A stretch of DNA of 64,000 nt, from assembly GCA_960531495.1 (NCBI GenBank), contig OY482860.1, forward strand, positions 3,074,857-3,138,856. Reading direction: 5' to 3'. This DNA comes from Zeus faber (taxonomy: Eukaryota > Chordata > Actinopteri > Zeiformes > Zeidae). Shown piece by piece: positions 12,358 through 33,395 of the stretch. The notes under the pieces are model-generated. The model saw only the letters and a program-made list of their open reading frames with translations. It did no database searches and was not told where the DNA came from. The position numbers and the translations under genes are program-made. The stretch's first letter is position 1, and the number at the start of each line of letters is the position of its first letter.

Positions 12358-13186
12358 GGGGACCCCCACGGCTAACTGATCTGGAATGGTGAGATTCAGC
12401 AATGATTGTTCGGTTGGAGTTCTTCCGGGGTTTGCCGGGGTTGGGTTTGGTGGCCTGTAGGTGGCTTTGAAAATCCAGCGCATGCATTCTAGCGCCAGTG
12501 AGGTGGCTCGTCCGAAATTGTCCGCTAACCAGGGGTCGCGTAGTCACCTGACGCCCAGAGAAGGTATTTTCAAAATGCCAATGCGCCAGGTAAAATAAAG
12601 TAGAAAGTAAAAAGGTGGTAGCAAGAGAGTGCAAGCAAACAGGCATGTTTATACTTCATGAAAAACACAGAATTGGAAGTGACCTCCTTCGATGGCCATT
12701 GGTCGGGGGTTCTTGTGAGTCTTTCCATCGGTTTGCCGTGAAAGAGGGGAGTTGCTCCTTTCCCGTGGTGTGTTCAAAAACCCCATCGATAATAAGAATA
12801 CTACAAAATGAACCATTGTGGTGGTTAATGAGGCATTTATTTCAGTCCAATCTTAGAGTTAGGGAAACACAGAGTTTCAGGTGTAGATATTCCTGTGACA
12901 ATGGTCACGGTCAATGGGCCGACCATTTGCTGGGGTTCCAGGAACAAAGAGATGACTGGGTCTAATCTTTCAGCACCATCTGGTAATTGGCTTGATCTGC
13001 CTAGACCATTGTCTTACTGTGGATTTCAGATGAATTAAAGCATATCTTATTTTTAAAGCCGAAGGTCCTTGTTACAGAAGTGTAGACTGAATAAACCAGT
13101 AATTGTCTTTTCCTCTGGAAAACATGTTGAAATGAAGAATCAACTAATATCTAACTTCTCTTATCTCCTCTTACCTCCACTCAAAG

Positions 13187-13515
13187 TCCTCAAGATGAAG
13201 ATCAAGGAGGTGAAGAAGGAGAAGGGTGACAGGAAGCTGATCGCAGCGCAGAAGAAGAAGAAGGTGCTGAAGCAAGGCGTGCTGCGCAAGAAGGACCTGA
13301 AGAAGCTTACGCTGTACATCAAGAACGGCGCCAACTGCCCCTGTGCCCAGCTGGACAGTCTGGGCTCCAACTTCCTCATCATGGGACGCAAGGTGGACCA
13401 GCAGCTGCTGCTCATGTCCATCCACAAGTGGGACAAGAAGAGCAAGGAGCTGAAGTTCGCCATCAAGTACATGAAGTCCCATCAGTGTCCAACCTACCAC
13501 ACTGTCTTTCAGTGA
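13187..13515 (+). CDS. sfrp5: Secreted Frizzled-related protein (sfrp5-like), last exon: netrin-like domain
   Basis: Acceptor CTCAAAG at 13180-13186; the split codon gives V, so the join reads SDF-VLKMKIKEVKK. The exon encodes 109 residues to TGA at 13513-13515. It covers the netrin-like (NTR) domain, with a basic GDRKLIAAQKKKKVLKQG stretch, the CPC motif in NGANCPCAQLDSL, FLIMGRKVDQQLLL, and a C-terminal QCPTYHTVFQ. Family members use this domain to modulate Wnt signalling and for heparin or matrix contact. RKLI-AQKKKK and KVD-QLLLM favour SFRP5, while the CPT-x-x-VF end favours SFRP1. The three exons total 519 bases (172 residues plus stop) without frameshift, so the gene looks intact here. 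Codons are GC-rich at third positions, unlike the flanking introns. Confidence 0.96.
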
Positions 13516-13815
13516 CCGCCCTGATCTATTTAGATTCCCTTCCAATTCTATTCCAACCAACTTAGTTCCAAATTCAACAGACTGAGTGGGTGTTCATAAG
13601 TCCCATACATCCCTTTTAAATGCTGTTAAACCTTCCACTAGCTAGTACTCGTGGACCAATGTAATTCGACTCATCAAGAGCTTTTATCTTTTCAGATGAA
13701 TCAGGACTCTAAAGAAACAATCCTGTGCTGTCTGTTGCTCAGATGACGATACCGCCTTAGGCAAGTGCCTGTCTCCAAGTGCCCCAAAATAAAGTACGAC
13801 ACTCCATTATAAATA
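13516..13815 (+). other. 3' UTR of sfrp5-like gene (approximate)
   Basis: Sequence after the stop codon up to just past the first canonical AATAAA at 13788. The true end could be further on; other A-rich candidates exist near 14.26 and 14.79 kb. Confidence 0.5.
13788..13793 (+). promoter_or_regulatory. Candidate poly(A) signal AATAAA
   Basis: First AATAAA downstream of the sfrp5-like stop codon, 272 bases after it. Confidence 0.55.
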
Positions 13816-17133
<3,318 letters not shown>

Positions 17134-17207
17134 TTCTGGGAACCTGAATACAGGCTTGCATTGTCTCCACATCACCTCTAATCAACCATGACATAAATTA
17201 TTAAATG

Positions 17208-17255
17208 CACACACACACACACACACACACCCACACACACACACACACACTCACA

Positions 17256-17289
<34 letters not shown>

Positions 17290-17293
17290 CACA
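17208..17293. repeat. (AC)n microsatellite
   Basis: AC array with CCAC, CTCAC and ATAC interruptions. Confidence 0.97.
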
Positions 17294-17357
17294 GTGTAAA
17301 TCCTATTGCATTAATATCCATGTTATAAAAAAACTATGGAGAAGGGCCACCATCCAA

Positions 17358-17358
<1 letters not shown>

Positions 17359-17424
<66 letters not shown>
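17359..17424. repeat. (CA)n microsatellite
   Basis: Thirty-three pure CA units, the third AC array within 500 bases. Confidence 0.98.
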
Positions 17425-17425
<1 letters not shown>

Positions 17426-17484
17426 TCCATCATTACCACTACCTTTGCACTTACGCCACTCTCGTTCAGAAACCCCAATCTCCT

Positions 17485-17501
17485 CTCTCCCTCTCTTTCT
17501 T

Positions 17502-17550
<49 letters not shown>

Positions 17551-17575
17551 CTCGTTTTCGCTCTCTGTCTCTCAT
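17485..17575. repeat. (CT)n-rich tract
   Basis: Pyrimidine tract with a pure CT core at about 17505-17547. Confidence 0.95.
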
Positions 17576-17784
17576 TCTTACCATCAATTCATTTCAAAAG
17601 GCATGGAGGAAACATAAATGTACATTTCCAATGCAAATGGAAAACAAAAATAAAGATAAAAAATGAAAATACGCTATTATACAATACACCTTTCACTCAA
17701 AAATATAAACAAATGAGTGAAGGAAACAAATAAGTGTAAACAATACTGTTGAAAATAAAAAGATGATATATATATATATATACG

Positions 17785-17990
17785 GTTGTGGGAGTTTCTA
17801 CCCACGTGTGTGGATTTTGGGAGAGAGACAGTCTTTCTGGCAGTGGAGCGCTGACATGGAGTGAGTTTTATTAATAATCATAAATATCCCAGCCAGGTCT
17901 GACCAATCAGCGCAAAAGAGGCTGATCGGGCAGACTCGGTACTGCTGTGCAGCTAAGGGGCCAAGCCAGCCCCCTCACTTGAAGACATAG
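17785..17990 (-). mobile_element. Possible Ty3/gypsy LTR remnant
   Basis: A segment between an AT repeat and the reverse-transcriptase relic. It begins TGTGGGAGTTTC and, on the minus strand, lies just downstream of pol, where a 3' LTR would be. TTATTAAT-type sequence near 17865 could supply a poly(A) signal on that strand. No second LTR copy was found, so this is a positional inference. Confidence 0.3.
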
Positions 17991-17995
17991 TTTAG

Positions 17996-18690
17996 CTACG
18001 CCCCCGCGTCTGCCACGTTACCCCACCACCCCAACCCACTTAGGCCCGGGAGTGGTGCGGCCGCTAACCCTCCCCCCCTCCTCCACCAGACTGGATCTGA
18101 CCCACCCTTTCGAGTAAAATCAGACAAAGGGCTGGTCAGTGCCGAAAAGGCGGCTGCAAAGCTTCTGCAGTAACCTGCCAGCCCTAAAACTGCTTTACCT
18201 CCTTCTTGGTCTCGGGGATCTCGGACTGTTTGGACCGCAGCCATTTTATCTATCTGCGGCTGGACCAGTCCTCCACCCAACTCCTTCCGCCCAATATGAA
18301 CATTGCACACACATGCTGCATGTGCCGCTCCCAGGTGTCACTGTGAATAATTACATCATCTAAGTAGGCGGCGGTATATGCCGTGTGTGGGCTCAGGTCT
18401 CTGAAAGGTGGCTGGTGCGCCAAACAACCCAAACGGAACCTTTACAAATTGATACAACCCCAGTGGAGGGATGAAAGCTGATTTCTACTTGGTCTCTGGC
18501 AATAAGGGAATCTGCCAAAAGCCCCTGGTTAAATCCAGTCTAGTAAAAAACCGTGCTGTGCCTAACCGGTCAAGAGTTCGTTGACCAGGGGCATGAGATA
18601 TGCATCGAATTTCGACACCGCGTTCACCTTTTGGAAGTCTACACAGAAGCGAACTTACCCATTTGCCCTACCTAGCGTTTCCAGGCGGCT
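17996..18690 (-). pseudogene. Ty3/gypsy reverse transcriptase relic
   Basis: On the minus strand, broken frames give RFCVDFQKVNAVSKFDAY near the upper end, then HTAYTAAYLDDVIIHSDTWE, whose YLDD is the catalytic core, and finally VLGLAGYCRSFAAAF, the start of the RNase H junction. These are in the order expected for gypsy pol. Stops and frameshifts separate the pieces, so it cannot make a working enzyme. The fragment stops abruptly near 18.69 kb, where plus-strand integrase begins. It is a dead retrotransposon copy, not a host gene. Confidence 0.85.
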
Positions 18691-19690
18691 CACCAAACCT
18701 GATGGCAGGTACCCGGACACGATAAAATGCTGCAGTGTATAATGGACCCCTATTATTGGCCGGGCATTTGGGTAGATGTGCGTAAATGATGCGTCACGTG
18801 TCCTGAGTCGTAATTAGTCAATCCTTTGGCTACACCAACCACGCCATTGAGGCCCCTCCCGCTAGTCGAAGTGTCGTTCAAAGGACTCGGCATGGACCTC
18901 ATCCGGGCATTAGACCGCAGTGCCCGCGGATATGGTTTTGTATTAGTTCTACTGGACTATGAAACACACTACCCTGAAGCAGAACCCCTGCGCAGTATTA
19001 CAGCCAAAAGTGGCACAGACGCTGTTTCAGGTCATCTCGAGAGTCGGGATTCTGAAGAAAATCCTGACCGACATAGGGCACTTCTTTTATGTCATGTACA
19101 CTTCAGGAACTTTACGAGTTACTGGGCATCCGCTCAATTTGGATCAGCATTTACCATCCCCAGACCATCGGTCTGTTGGAGCTGTTCAATAAAACACTGA
19201 AGAACATGATTTGGAAGTTAATCCACGACGATATCCATAATTGGGACACTGTTGTGTGCAGTGCGGGAGGTTCCCCAAGCCTCCACAGGATTTTTTCCCT
19301 TAAAGCTACTTTTCGGCAGGAGACCCGTGTGCTAGACCTAATTAAAGAAAAATGGGAGGAAGGGCCAAGCACCACTAAGAACAAAGTTCAGTGTAGTATG
19401 GACCTGAGAGCAAAGTTACACACTCTGGGACAGCATTCACGGGACAATTTGCTCCAGGCTCAGGAGCGGCAGCGCCGGTTTTACGACAGAGGAGCTTGAC
19501 TCAGACAATTTGCACCAGGCGACAAGGTGTTAGTGTTGCTGTCTACGTCCAGCTCTAAATTACTCGCCAAGTGGTAAGGGTCCTTCCTGGTCACACAGTG
19601 GGTTGGAGAGGTCGATTATGAGGTTGCATGGTCAGACAGGTATAGGGTGTCCAAGACAAATGTTCTTGTGAAACAGCTAAAGTGCGTAAA
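18691..19690 (+). pseudogene. Ty3/gypsy integrase relic
   Basis: The plus strand reads YYWPGIWVDVRK, a stop, then CVTCPES (the CxxC part of the HHCC zinc finger). It continues with GMDLIRALDRSARGYGFVLV carrying the first catalytic Asp, ILTDIG with the second (other frame), and YHPQTIGLLELFNKTLKNM with the Glu. The C-terminal part FAPGDKVLVLLSTSSSKLLA lies at about 19507-19567. At least two frameshifts and several stops disable it. It is in opposite orientation to the adjoining reverse transcriptase, although in an intact element the two lie in one polyprotein. Confidence 0.87.
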
Positions 19691-20930
<1,240 letters not shown>

Positions 20931-21000
20931 TCGTCTGGGCAGAGAAAGACAAGAGTGTGCATGGCGCAGAGTGGGAGTGTAGGAGTGAGGGGATAAGTGA

Positions 21001-21044
21001 AAGAGAGAGAGAGAGAGAGCAAGAAGGAGCGAGCGGCAGTGATC

Positions 21045-21075
<31 letters not shown>

Positions 21076-21076
21076 G
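21001..21076. repeat. (GA)n tract
   Basis: Two GA runs split by AAGAAGGAGCGAGCGGCAGT. Confidence 0.95.
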
Positions 21077-21352
21077 GAAGGGGAAAATTAGAAGAAAGGG
21101 GTCAAGAGGGGAAGGAAGGGTGAGAAAACACCCAGGCTGGCCCTCGGGGGAATTTGACTCTTGGAAACAATCACACTGGCCTCACTGACTCATCTGCAGT
21201 GGAAAATGAATAAATTGATAGGTGAGGTAGAAGGCCTCTGCTGGGCAGGGTCGGGGGCCATCTGCGAAGGCCATCAGGATGGTCCTAAACCTGCTGTTTC
21301 CCCACTGAACCAACATGTCAGCACTGAGATTTACCGTTGCATGGAAAACAGC

Positions 21353-21353
<1 letters not shown>

Positions 21354-21419
<66 letters not shown>
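21354..21419. repeat. (AC)n microsatellite
   Basis: About 33 pure AC units. Confidence 0.98.
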
Positions 21420-21421
<2 letters not shown>

Positions 21422-21545
21422 AGACACATGAAGACACAGATGACCAGAAGCATGCATGTGACGACAGGTAAGTACATATAGATATATCGTAGTAACGGTG
21501 CATCATCTATCTTGCGTCATTGATGGAAACATTTGAGTGATCTCA

Positions 21546-21547
<2 letters not shown>

Positions 21548-21579
<32 letters not shown>

Positions 21580-21637
21580 CTCTCTCTTACTCGCGCACGC
21601 ATACACACACACACATACACACACACACACACACACA
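21548..21637. repeat. (CT)n plus (AC)n compound microsatellite
   Basis: CT run to about 21586, then AC run from about 21603. Confidence 0.95.
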
Positions 21638-21727
21638 ATAACACATGCATCTATAAATGAGGGGCTCGCAACTACTGTCCCGTGAGACAGTAGTATGAGA
21701 CCGTGATTAGGTGTTTTTAAAGATGGC

Positions 21728-21738
21728 AATTATTATTA

Positions 21739-21778
<40 letters not shown>
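21728..21778. repeat. (ATT)n microsatellite
   Basis: About 16 ATT units with one GTT interruption. Confidence 0.95.
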
Positions 21779-21783
<5 letters not shown>

Positions 21784-23889
21784 CCTATATTTGAAAAAAA
21801 GAGAAAAAAAAATCTATAAAAAATGTATGACAGTTTGTTTTTCCCTTGAGGTTCAACGTGGTCCCCCAGGAGGAGACAACCTTCAGCTAATTTGAGTTAG
21901 AGACCCCTGCAATAAACTGTGTGTGGTGTGGTTCACCCCCACTGTGCTTCCTACATTAAGCGGTGTGCCACCAACAGTCAGGTCGTGAACTCTGACCTCC
22001 CCCTCCCGGACGGTGAGAGCGGAGGTGATCTGGTCAGGTGGGAGTGTGCACACTAACTGACATAATCTCACGTGTCCGCCTCGTCCATCTCCTTTCCGCC
22101 TGCCAGCTTAAAAAGTAGGGCTTGGGAGGAGTGTGTGTTTGGGTGCCATTCCACAATTGTTGAAGGGAAATTGCTCTATTCACTAATGCTAGCCCTCCAA
22201 TCAACCCCTGCCTCCTCCCCCCTGCCTCCTCCCACCCGCACCCCCTCTCTCTTCTGCCCCCCACCTTTTCTGTGGAACCCGAGACAATAGGTCTTTCAGG
22301 AGGTACAGATTCAGGCCATTGGTTCAGCCTGTGGTTGAGTCCTGTTCGTGGTTGAGTAGGTCCTCTCTCCTCTCATCCCCACAGCTATTTGTGTGTCCGC
22401 ACTTTATGGACCGACCGCATTTCTTATGTGCTATATCTTTTCTCTCACCACTTCCCCTAATTGTCATCCACGGCCAATGCATTCTCTCACTCGGTCCCGT
22501 GCAGAAACTTCCATCGCTGTGTCTTTATCACTGGCCTAGTTCTGTTATTTGAAGCATCTCTTCTGCCAGGCCGGGCTCTCAGCCTGTGAGGTATTGCTGA
22601 CAGATAAAAAAAAAAAAAAAAACAGCATTTTGTCACTCAGTGAGGTGCCCACAGAGACATTCATCACTGTTGGCGACATCCTAACAACGCGATAAGTAAC
22701 CTGGTTATGCTGACTTTCTGGACAATAATCTGCTTCACTCTTCACTGTGATCACGGCACCTGAAGGAATGCTAGTTACTCACTTCTGGTTTTCCGAATCA
22801 AGAAAATGTCAGAAATAACCACATTTTATTACCGTAATATAATGCCTCACATTTGCAGTGACCGTGGTAAATATTCAAAAATATAGAAAATTATGCACAT
22901 TACAAACTGACCATCTTATATCAGGAGTGACACTTTTAAACTGAGCTTTCTACAACAAAGACCACTGTAATAAATATTTGGATATATCAGCTATAACCAG
23001 GGTCCTTAAATGTTCTCTGCTGGTATTTGTCCTTGGTGTGGTTACAGACCCTACAGCCTTAATCATCTGATTCCTTTCCATGAGCCGATTTGGAGCCCAA
23101 TAACCGGCTTTACTTTCCCCCGCTGCCTAAAACAATAACCTAACCAAACGCAGCTCCTAAGAGCCAGCATTAGAACCAAGAGTGCAATCCCTCTTCAGTG
23201 TTTGAAGTGTTTATGGACATTAATGATCCAACATTTTAAAAGAGCAACACATGTTTGGCATAGCAGAGGACTCGGGCAGGAGTCCTACGTTTCAGTGAAA
23301 GTATGTTTCAGTGGAAAACCTTTCATCACAGGCATTGTGTTGTTTTATGGTGATGCATATGAGGGTTGTGTGGTCTCGTCCGGGCGAGCGCTCTTCAGAT
23401 GTCAAAACAACAACTCTGTGACAATAAAGAGATTCAGTGACTGGAATAAAAACCATGTGCGGCAAACAGAGTAGGAAGCGTCTTCAGCATCGTAACACAG
23501 GTAACCCTATCCCCTCACCAGAGCCAGAACCGACTGGAATTCGGCTAAACCCGTTTTCTGTGGTAGTTTTTACAATTTCTTTCAAGTAATGGTATTTTTT
23601 ATAATCGTTCACAAACAGAATATTATGTAATATAGTTTGCGAAACAAAAGACAGCAATTACATTCACGTTTATTTAAAATATTTAACTTCTGATTGGCTT
23701 GTAAATCTCTACATATACAGTATTAGAAATTACACATAAAGCCGAAACCTCTCTTGCTTTTCGTCCAAATTCTACCTGTTTCTTTGTTACCAGCAATCTC
23801 GTCGTGCCATTCGTTTTCCCAACATCTTTGTGTATTTGTCTAAGTGTGTGTTAATTTTTTGCTGCTGCAAAACAGCAATAGAATTACCC

Positions 23890-23943
23890 AACGGTGACAA
23901 TAAAGTAGCATAAAATCGAATCTAATCTAAACCAATCTAATCT
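23890..23943 (+). repeat. Possible retroposon 3' tail with AATCT repeats
   Basis: GTGACAATAAAG is followed by several AATCTA/AATCT units, the kind of simple-repeat tail left by fish LINEs and SINEs. No body is recognisable upstream. Confidence 0.35.
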
Positions 23944-26900
23944 TGTGGTCACGTGCCATGTTTATTTTACGACATGAAATTTGCTCGGCTTGCGTTGATT
24001 CATCGAGCCACACACTGACACGGGCATGAACGTGCATAAATGTGGACATGAGAATATGCGCACAAAACTTAGCAATAATTATCACTTTTCTGTGATTGTG
24101 ACCTGTGATCTGTGATTTTCAGACGCTAATTTGCCGCAATCACCCCTCTACGCACACACGTACACATTGTTCCAGAAACTCCGCAGCGCTTGAATCCCCG
24201 TCTGTGCAAAAGGAAAGTACGGAGCATGACAGACATCCTAATGGGACATGCTGTGGTAGAAACCGAGGCGAGTCCCTCGTGTTCTGCCACAGAGCTCTTG
24301 TGGGCGTCTAGCAGGACCCAATCCAGATGTAAGTGATTTATGCTTCCTCGTTTTGGTCTCAGCTCGACTTACACGACTCTGGAAACTTATCCTCTTTTCT
24401 TACATGCACTGAACCGGCAGATTGGGAGCTGGACGCGGATATCTAGGTATAAATAGTGTAAATGCTCATTGGGTAGATGGAGTGCATGAAGTGCATGCAC
24501 CAGGTACATGTAGAATGTCCTTATCCCGATTCAGACGTTTGAGCCGTTATCTGTACTTCTCTGTCTCATTACCTATCTCGACATCGCCTTTACAAACTAA
24601 GGTCTCTTCAAATTGAAGCTTCCCAAAGCCAAGGCATGATGGAGTCTCACTTTATCCGAGATACATGTTGGTCAGCTGGTCATTTGACCTGACAGACCCA
24701 GACATCCCAGTGTGCATTATGACAACGAAATAACACCGGGGAGAAAACCGAGCAAACCAGTCGTTCCAGGCAGCAAACTTGAAGGATGTGTTTCCCAAAA
24801 ACAAAATTCAATTCTGGAGGCCTTTTAGCCGGGAGCTCCTGCGTCCTTTCGATGTGACCTCCTGTAAACTTACACAGCCTTTGTTGAGGCGGAGATGTTT
24901 GTGTTCCTCTCTTCTATTCCTCCATCATCTACACTGTGTTGGCTTTTTGTTGTATCCCTGCATCTGAATTTCCGCTCAAAGTTCGCATCGGAGGGGGTAA
25001 TAACCTAAGCAGAAATCAGACACAGACAAACAGGGAGGAACAGAGAGGGAGAGGAACTAGAGGCCCATCGAGTGGGAGACGATAAACTGAATCTTTTTTT
25101 ATGGTCCCACCACTTTCTCCGCCTAACACGTTTGGTTCATATGGCAATCTATCCCATCAGCCCTTGCGCAGAGAATTCTCGCTGCCAATACGAGGTGGAT
25201 GGAGGCCAAACTAAGGCATTGTGAATCACGTTGGTTGGGCCAGGCCGGTCTCATCTCTCCACCAGTCGTCCCACTATGCTTTCATCAAAGCAGTCCACCT
25301 CATTCATGTTGCATTCATCCTTCGGTGAGTCGTCAACTCAGGTTAAATCAGTTTGATGTTCAGATATGAAGCAGATACTCGCAGGACTTTATATCTTTAA
25401 CTCACAAATGAGAGCGGCGGCGTACTTTCTGTACCTGGAATGTTTTTCACTGGCATGTTAGGGACCGTTTAGAAAGTCCACAACAGCATTTTCAGAGGCA
25501 ATAACTCTCTGACTACATTACCTTTCAACAAAAAACCTAATTTCAAATGTTTAAATATGAATGGCCTCATGTTACACAGACTTTGTTTTTATAACCTCCC
25601 CGTTTGACAGTCTTTTATTCATAAAATACAAGTTCCACAATATTTGCCGAGCTCCTCGGCGGCCTGCAGGAGAGGACACTGGCTAAAACGGGCAGCCCCC
25701 AGATGTTGACATGCGGATGAATGTGAAGCGTGTAAAAATAAAGAGTGACTTCGTTCCTCTTGAAAAAAAAACAAAAAACGTCTGGGTATGAAATCATTTT
25801 GAGCCGCAAAGGATTTATAGAACCATGACTGGGTTAAGAATTCTCCGCAAGTTTGCCCGCAGTGTTATCGCGACGCCGTATTTTAATTACACACCAGATG
25901 AAAATAATCACACAATAATCCTGGCGGAGTGCGCGGCCACAACTGGTCTGCTCGCTGCGTACGAGGACGCAGCCAAGCACAGCTGAAAGTACTTAGATCA
26001 AACGTTCAATATCACAAAGTCATATTCCTGAGCCAGGATGTTGTGGAGCCGTAAAAGAGTTGTAACACTGCGTTAAATAAAAACACTGTTCGCCTTTCAT
26101 TTTCAATTATTTGTTTATTCTGTGAGGTCACAGAGCTCCCACCGTCGGTGCTGCGCAGTTATTAAATTTTTTTTTCAATAAAGGCATTATTTTTGTCGTT
26201 TCTTGATTTCAGTTCGATTGAAGCAACTTATATTGTGAACTATAACCAACCGCAACCCTCCTCAATTTCATTCTATTTTAAATGTTTACACAGGTTAATA
26301 AGGGTTCTGCGGGAGCATTGTGGGTCAGAAATGGTTGGGATTCAACACCAAAAAGTTATTTCAGGTGTGTGTACAGATGTTGAATGAATCCTGTTTCATT
26401 TGTTTGCATAAAACTTTGCGTAAGGACCAACTTCGGAACTTGTTCGACAAACATTGCTAAATTCCTCAATTTGAACGGTGTTGTGGAACATACATTTCCC
26501 ACAGATGTGGCAGGATATACATTAGATCGACGTGTGATGAGGATCTCACGGCGAAATACCTCATACACTGAGAAAATGTTCAAATGCTGGAGGCGGTTTC
26601 GCTGTGTATGCCATAGTATAATGCTTTTCTTGATGCTTTTCTCCCTTGCAGCCGTGCCTTTGACTGTTTCTCATACATACTAAGCTCTACATTTCTCTCT
26701 ATATCACTCTCTCTCTATTACTTCCTTTCAATCCCTATAAACCCCCGCTCCGCCGGCCCACTCCCTTTTCTCTCATAGGGATGAGGTATTTGTTTAGGCA
26801 GACTCAGTGAGCTCACAGACACAGGGAGAGGGAACAGCCAGCAAAAAGAGGCGCAGTCATCCAAACCGCATTGTGGGACATTACAGTGCTTTTTATTACA

Positions 26901-27418
26901 CTGCACCACACAAGCAATATTAAACCGGGTATAAACCAGCCCCTCACCTGCAGTACATGTGTCGTGATTGTGTGGGTTTTGGAGGACAGAATCAGAAGCT
27001 ATTTTAAATGTACATATAAAATAGTTCCAAATATCATAAACTTCTTTGACTCAACAACCTGATCATCATTCTTTATTGGAATAAGATCGTTTATAAGTTA
27101 TTGTTCCCCATTGTGCAGTTATTCTATATTGAACAGAGTAAAAATTGATTAGCCAAGCATTATGCAAGTAACTGTTCTTCGTTCAGGGTCAAATATATGA
27201 GTGAACACTAGTAGTGGTCTTACTGGTGTACAACTTGTCATCTAAAGTCTGATTAGCGATAAATATTTGAAAATGAACACATTATAATATATTGATTATA
27301 ATACAAATGTAATTGATTATATCTCCAGAGTTAAACTCCTGGGAATGATTATAGTTTAAACTGATTATTGGATTGATGTTTCACGAATTAAACCAGTTAT
27401 GATAAACTAGATTTTAAA

Positions 27419-27575
27419 TTACATTACATCAAAAAGCAGACGCTTTTGTCCAAATCGACTCATAATAAGTAAGCACTTCATGTAAGCATTCTGTGTATTA
27501 CAGTCACCGCCAGCTAAACATTCTTGAGGAATAAGTAACATGAGTAGAGTTTGGGATTTGAAATAGAAATTCATA
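27419..27575. mobile_element. Dispersed fish retroposon fragment
   Basis: ATTACATTACAT is followed by GCAGACGCTTTTGTCCAAAT and CGACTCATAATAAGT, resembling a widespread fish repeat motif (CAGACGCTTTTATCCAAAGC). Assignment to a named family was not possible. Confidence 0.5.
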
Positions 27576-27879
27576 AATAGTATCAAACCAAGGCTCAGAA
27601 ATGACTTGTAATCATGACACAGTAACACGTATCTACGTGGGTGTTTGCTCCATATGTGGCTCAGGTGTCAGAGAAGAGAGGGGTGAACGTGAACTTTTCA
27701 TGCGTCCAGCGCGGCGCAGAGCTCGCGCAATGTGAGGTGAGTGATGATGAAACCCTCGGATGGCCTGACCTTCAAGTTATCTGAGAGAGTTCCCCCAGCT
27801 CCTTAATCACACTCCGTACAGCCTCTGTCTCTGCCTGTCAACACCAGCTCATAAGGGAAGCACCGTCACTTGACGACAG

Positions 27880-28005
27880 CACACACACATAGACAAGCAC
27901 ACACCTATAGACAAGCACACACACAGACAAACACACACACACAAACTCACACACACTGACACCGATACATGCCCTTGTATACACACATGCACGTCGACAT
28001 ACGCG

Positions 28006-28060
<55 letters not shown>
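27880..28060. repeat. Degenerate (AC)n microsatellite
   Basis: AC-rich tract with many ATAG, AAGC, AAAC and CTGAC interruptions; purer at its 3' end. Confidence 0.95.
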
Positions 28061-32397
<4,337 letters not shown>

Positions 32398-32754
32398 ATT
32401 AGTGCAGGTCATGGCCGGTGAAAAATGGCAATCAATCTGGGTGTGTTCCGGACTTTCTGGGTAAGGGGTCTTTCTCATGGATATGGACATGGACAAAACC
32501 TCGGAAAAACCTGAAAATAACAAGATAATAAATCCATAATTAATCAACTCGTCAATGTGGTGCCATGCATGGCAACAAAATTAAGCATTTGAAGTCATTT
32601 ATCCTTGACATGAAATACTGTCAAAGCCTCCGGTTTGGAAAAGCACTAGTGTTTACCCTTGAAGACTGGCCTGCTGTGTATCACCTGTGCAGTATGTGTG
32701 TGTGAGCAGGAACAGCGCAGTCTCAGTGCACTAATGACAGCTGGTGATAGGCTG

Positions 32755-32829
32755 AGAGAGGGGGGGTGGGGGAGAGAAAGAGAGAGAGAGAGAGGGGGTG
32801 GGGGAGAGAAAGAGAGAGAGAGAGAGGAG

Positions 32830-32878
<49 letters not shown>

Positions 32879-32925
32879 AAGAGAGGGAGAGAGAGAGGGA
32901 GTGGAAGACAGGGAGAGAGAGGTGA
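32755..32925. repeat. (GA)n-rich tract
   Basis: Purine tract with two near-identical blocks (GGGGGTGGGGGAGAGAAAGA occurs twice, about 34 bases apart) followed by pure GA. Confidence 0.95.
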
Positions 32926-33047
32926 GGTTGACCCTCAACACTCAACCGATAACACTAATGACACTGGGGCGATTTCACCATTTAACACCCACTCGGCACA
33001 CAGATATTACATTACAGAGGTTTTTGCAGTTCTGCTAAAGAGAGCAC

Positions 33048-33140
33048 CAGTGGTAGAAGTACTCAGACCTTCGCAGTAAAAGTATAAATACCCTGACACA
33101 AAATGACTCTAGTTAAAGTTAAATGTACCACATTTCTCCC
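33048..33140 (+). mobile_element. hAT-like MITE end fragment
   Basis: CAGTGGTAGAAGTACTCAGA followed by GTAAAAGTATAAATACC resembles the start of an abundant percomorph MITE (CAGTGGTGGAAGAAGTACTC-type). A matching opposite end may lie near 34.5-34.6 kb, which would make a roughly 1.5-kb element. Confidence 0.5.
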
Positions 33141-33369
33141 AAAGTAAAATGTTTATAAGTCAACCCAGTCTGAACATGAACATTTTAGCCAGCCAACATT
33201 TCCATGGTAACAGCGAGTCTCATCAATCACATTGCGAATAAAACATGTTTTTCTTAAAACAAGGTTGATATCATACAGACTTGTGGCTTCGACAGGAGAA
33301 AAAAAGAATTATTCTATACTCCATTCTATTCTATATAATATTTTTGCAATTATCTAAAAACATTTAAAT

Positions 33370-33395
33370 CCCTAACCCTAAACCCTAACCCTAAA
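33370..33395. repeat. Short interstitial telomere-like repeat
   Basis: CCCTAA units, three in whole or part with one extra A (CCCTAACCCTAAACCCTAAC). Too short to be a chromosome end. Confidence 0.7.

Larger units (their letters stand above)
7686..13186 (+). other. Intron 2 of sfrp5-like gene
   Basis: A 5501-base intron from GT at 7686 to AG at 13185-13186. It contains the (AC)n tract at 7697, ordinary AT-rich sequence at 7.8-9.5 kb, a hAT-like MITE (9578-10439), more AT-rich sequence, and a perfect 16-base-pair hairpin at 12322-12357. No other exon is apparent. Confidence 0.85.
21779..27879. other. Gene-free intergenic stretch
   Basis: Mixed-composition sequence without recognisable exons or open frames with domains. 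Retroposon-like remnants lie near 23.88 kb (CAATAAAG followed by AATCTA-type repeats) and at 27.42-27.57 kb (see separate entry). Nothing else could be supported. Confidence 0.65.

Noticed and set aside
13161-13560. Minus-strand open frames over the last sfrp5 exon
   Set aside because: Shadows of the GC-rich plus-strand coding exon.
18139-18363. Plus-strand open frame over the gypsy reverse transcriptase
   Set aside because: Antisense shadow of the minus-strand YLDD-bearing relic.
33370-33395. Chromosome end
   Set aside because: Only about four CCCTAA-like units with an irregularity, inside unique sequence on both sides.
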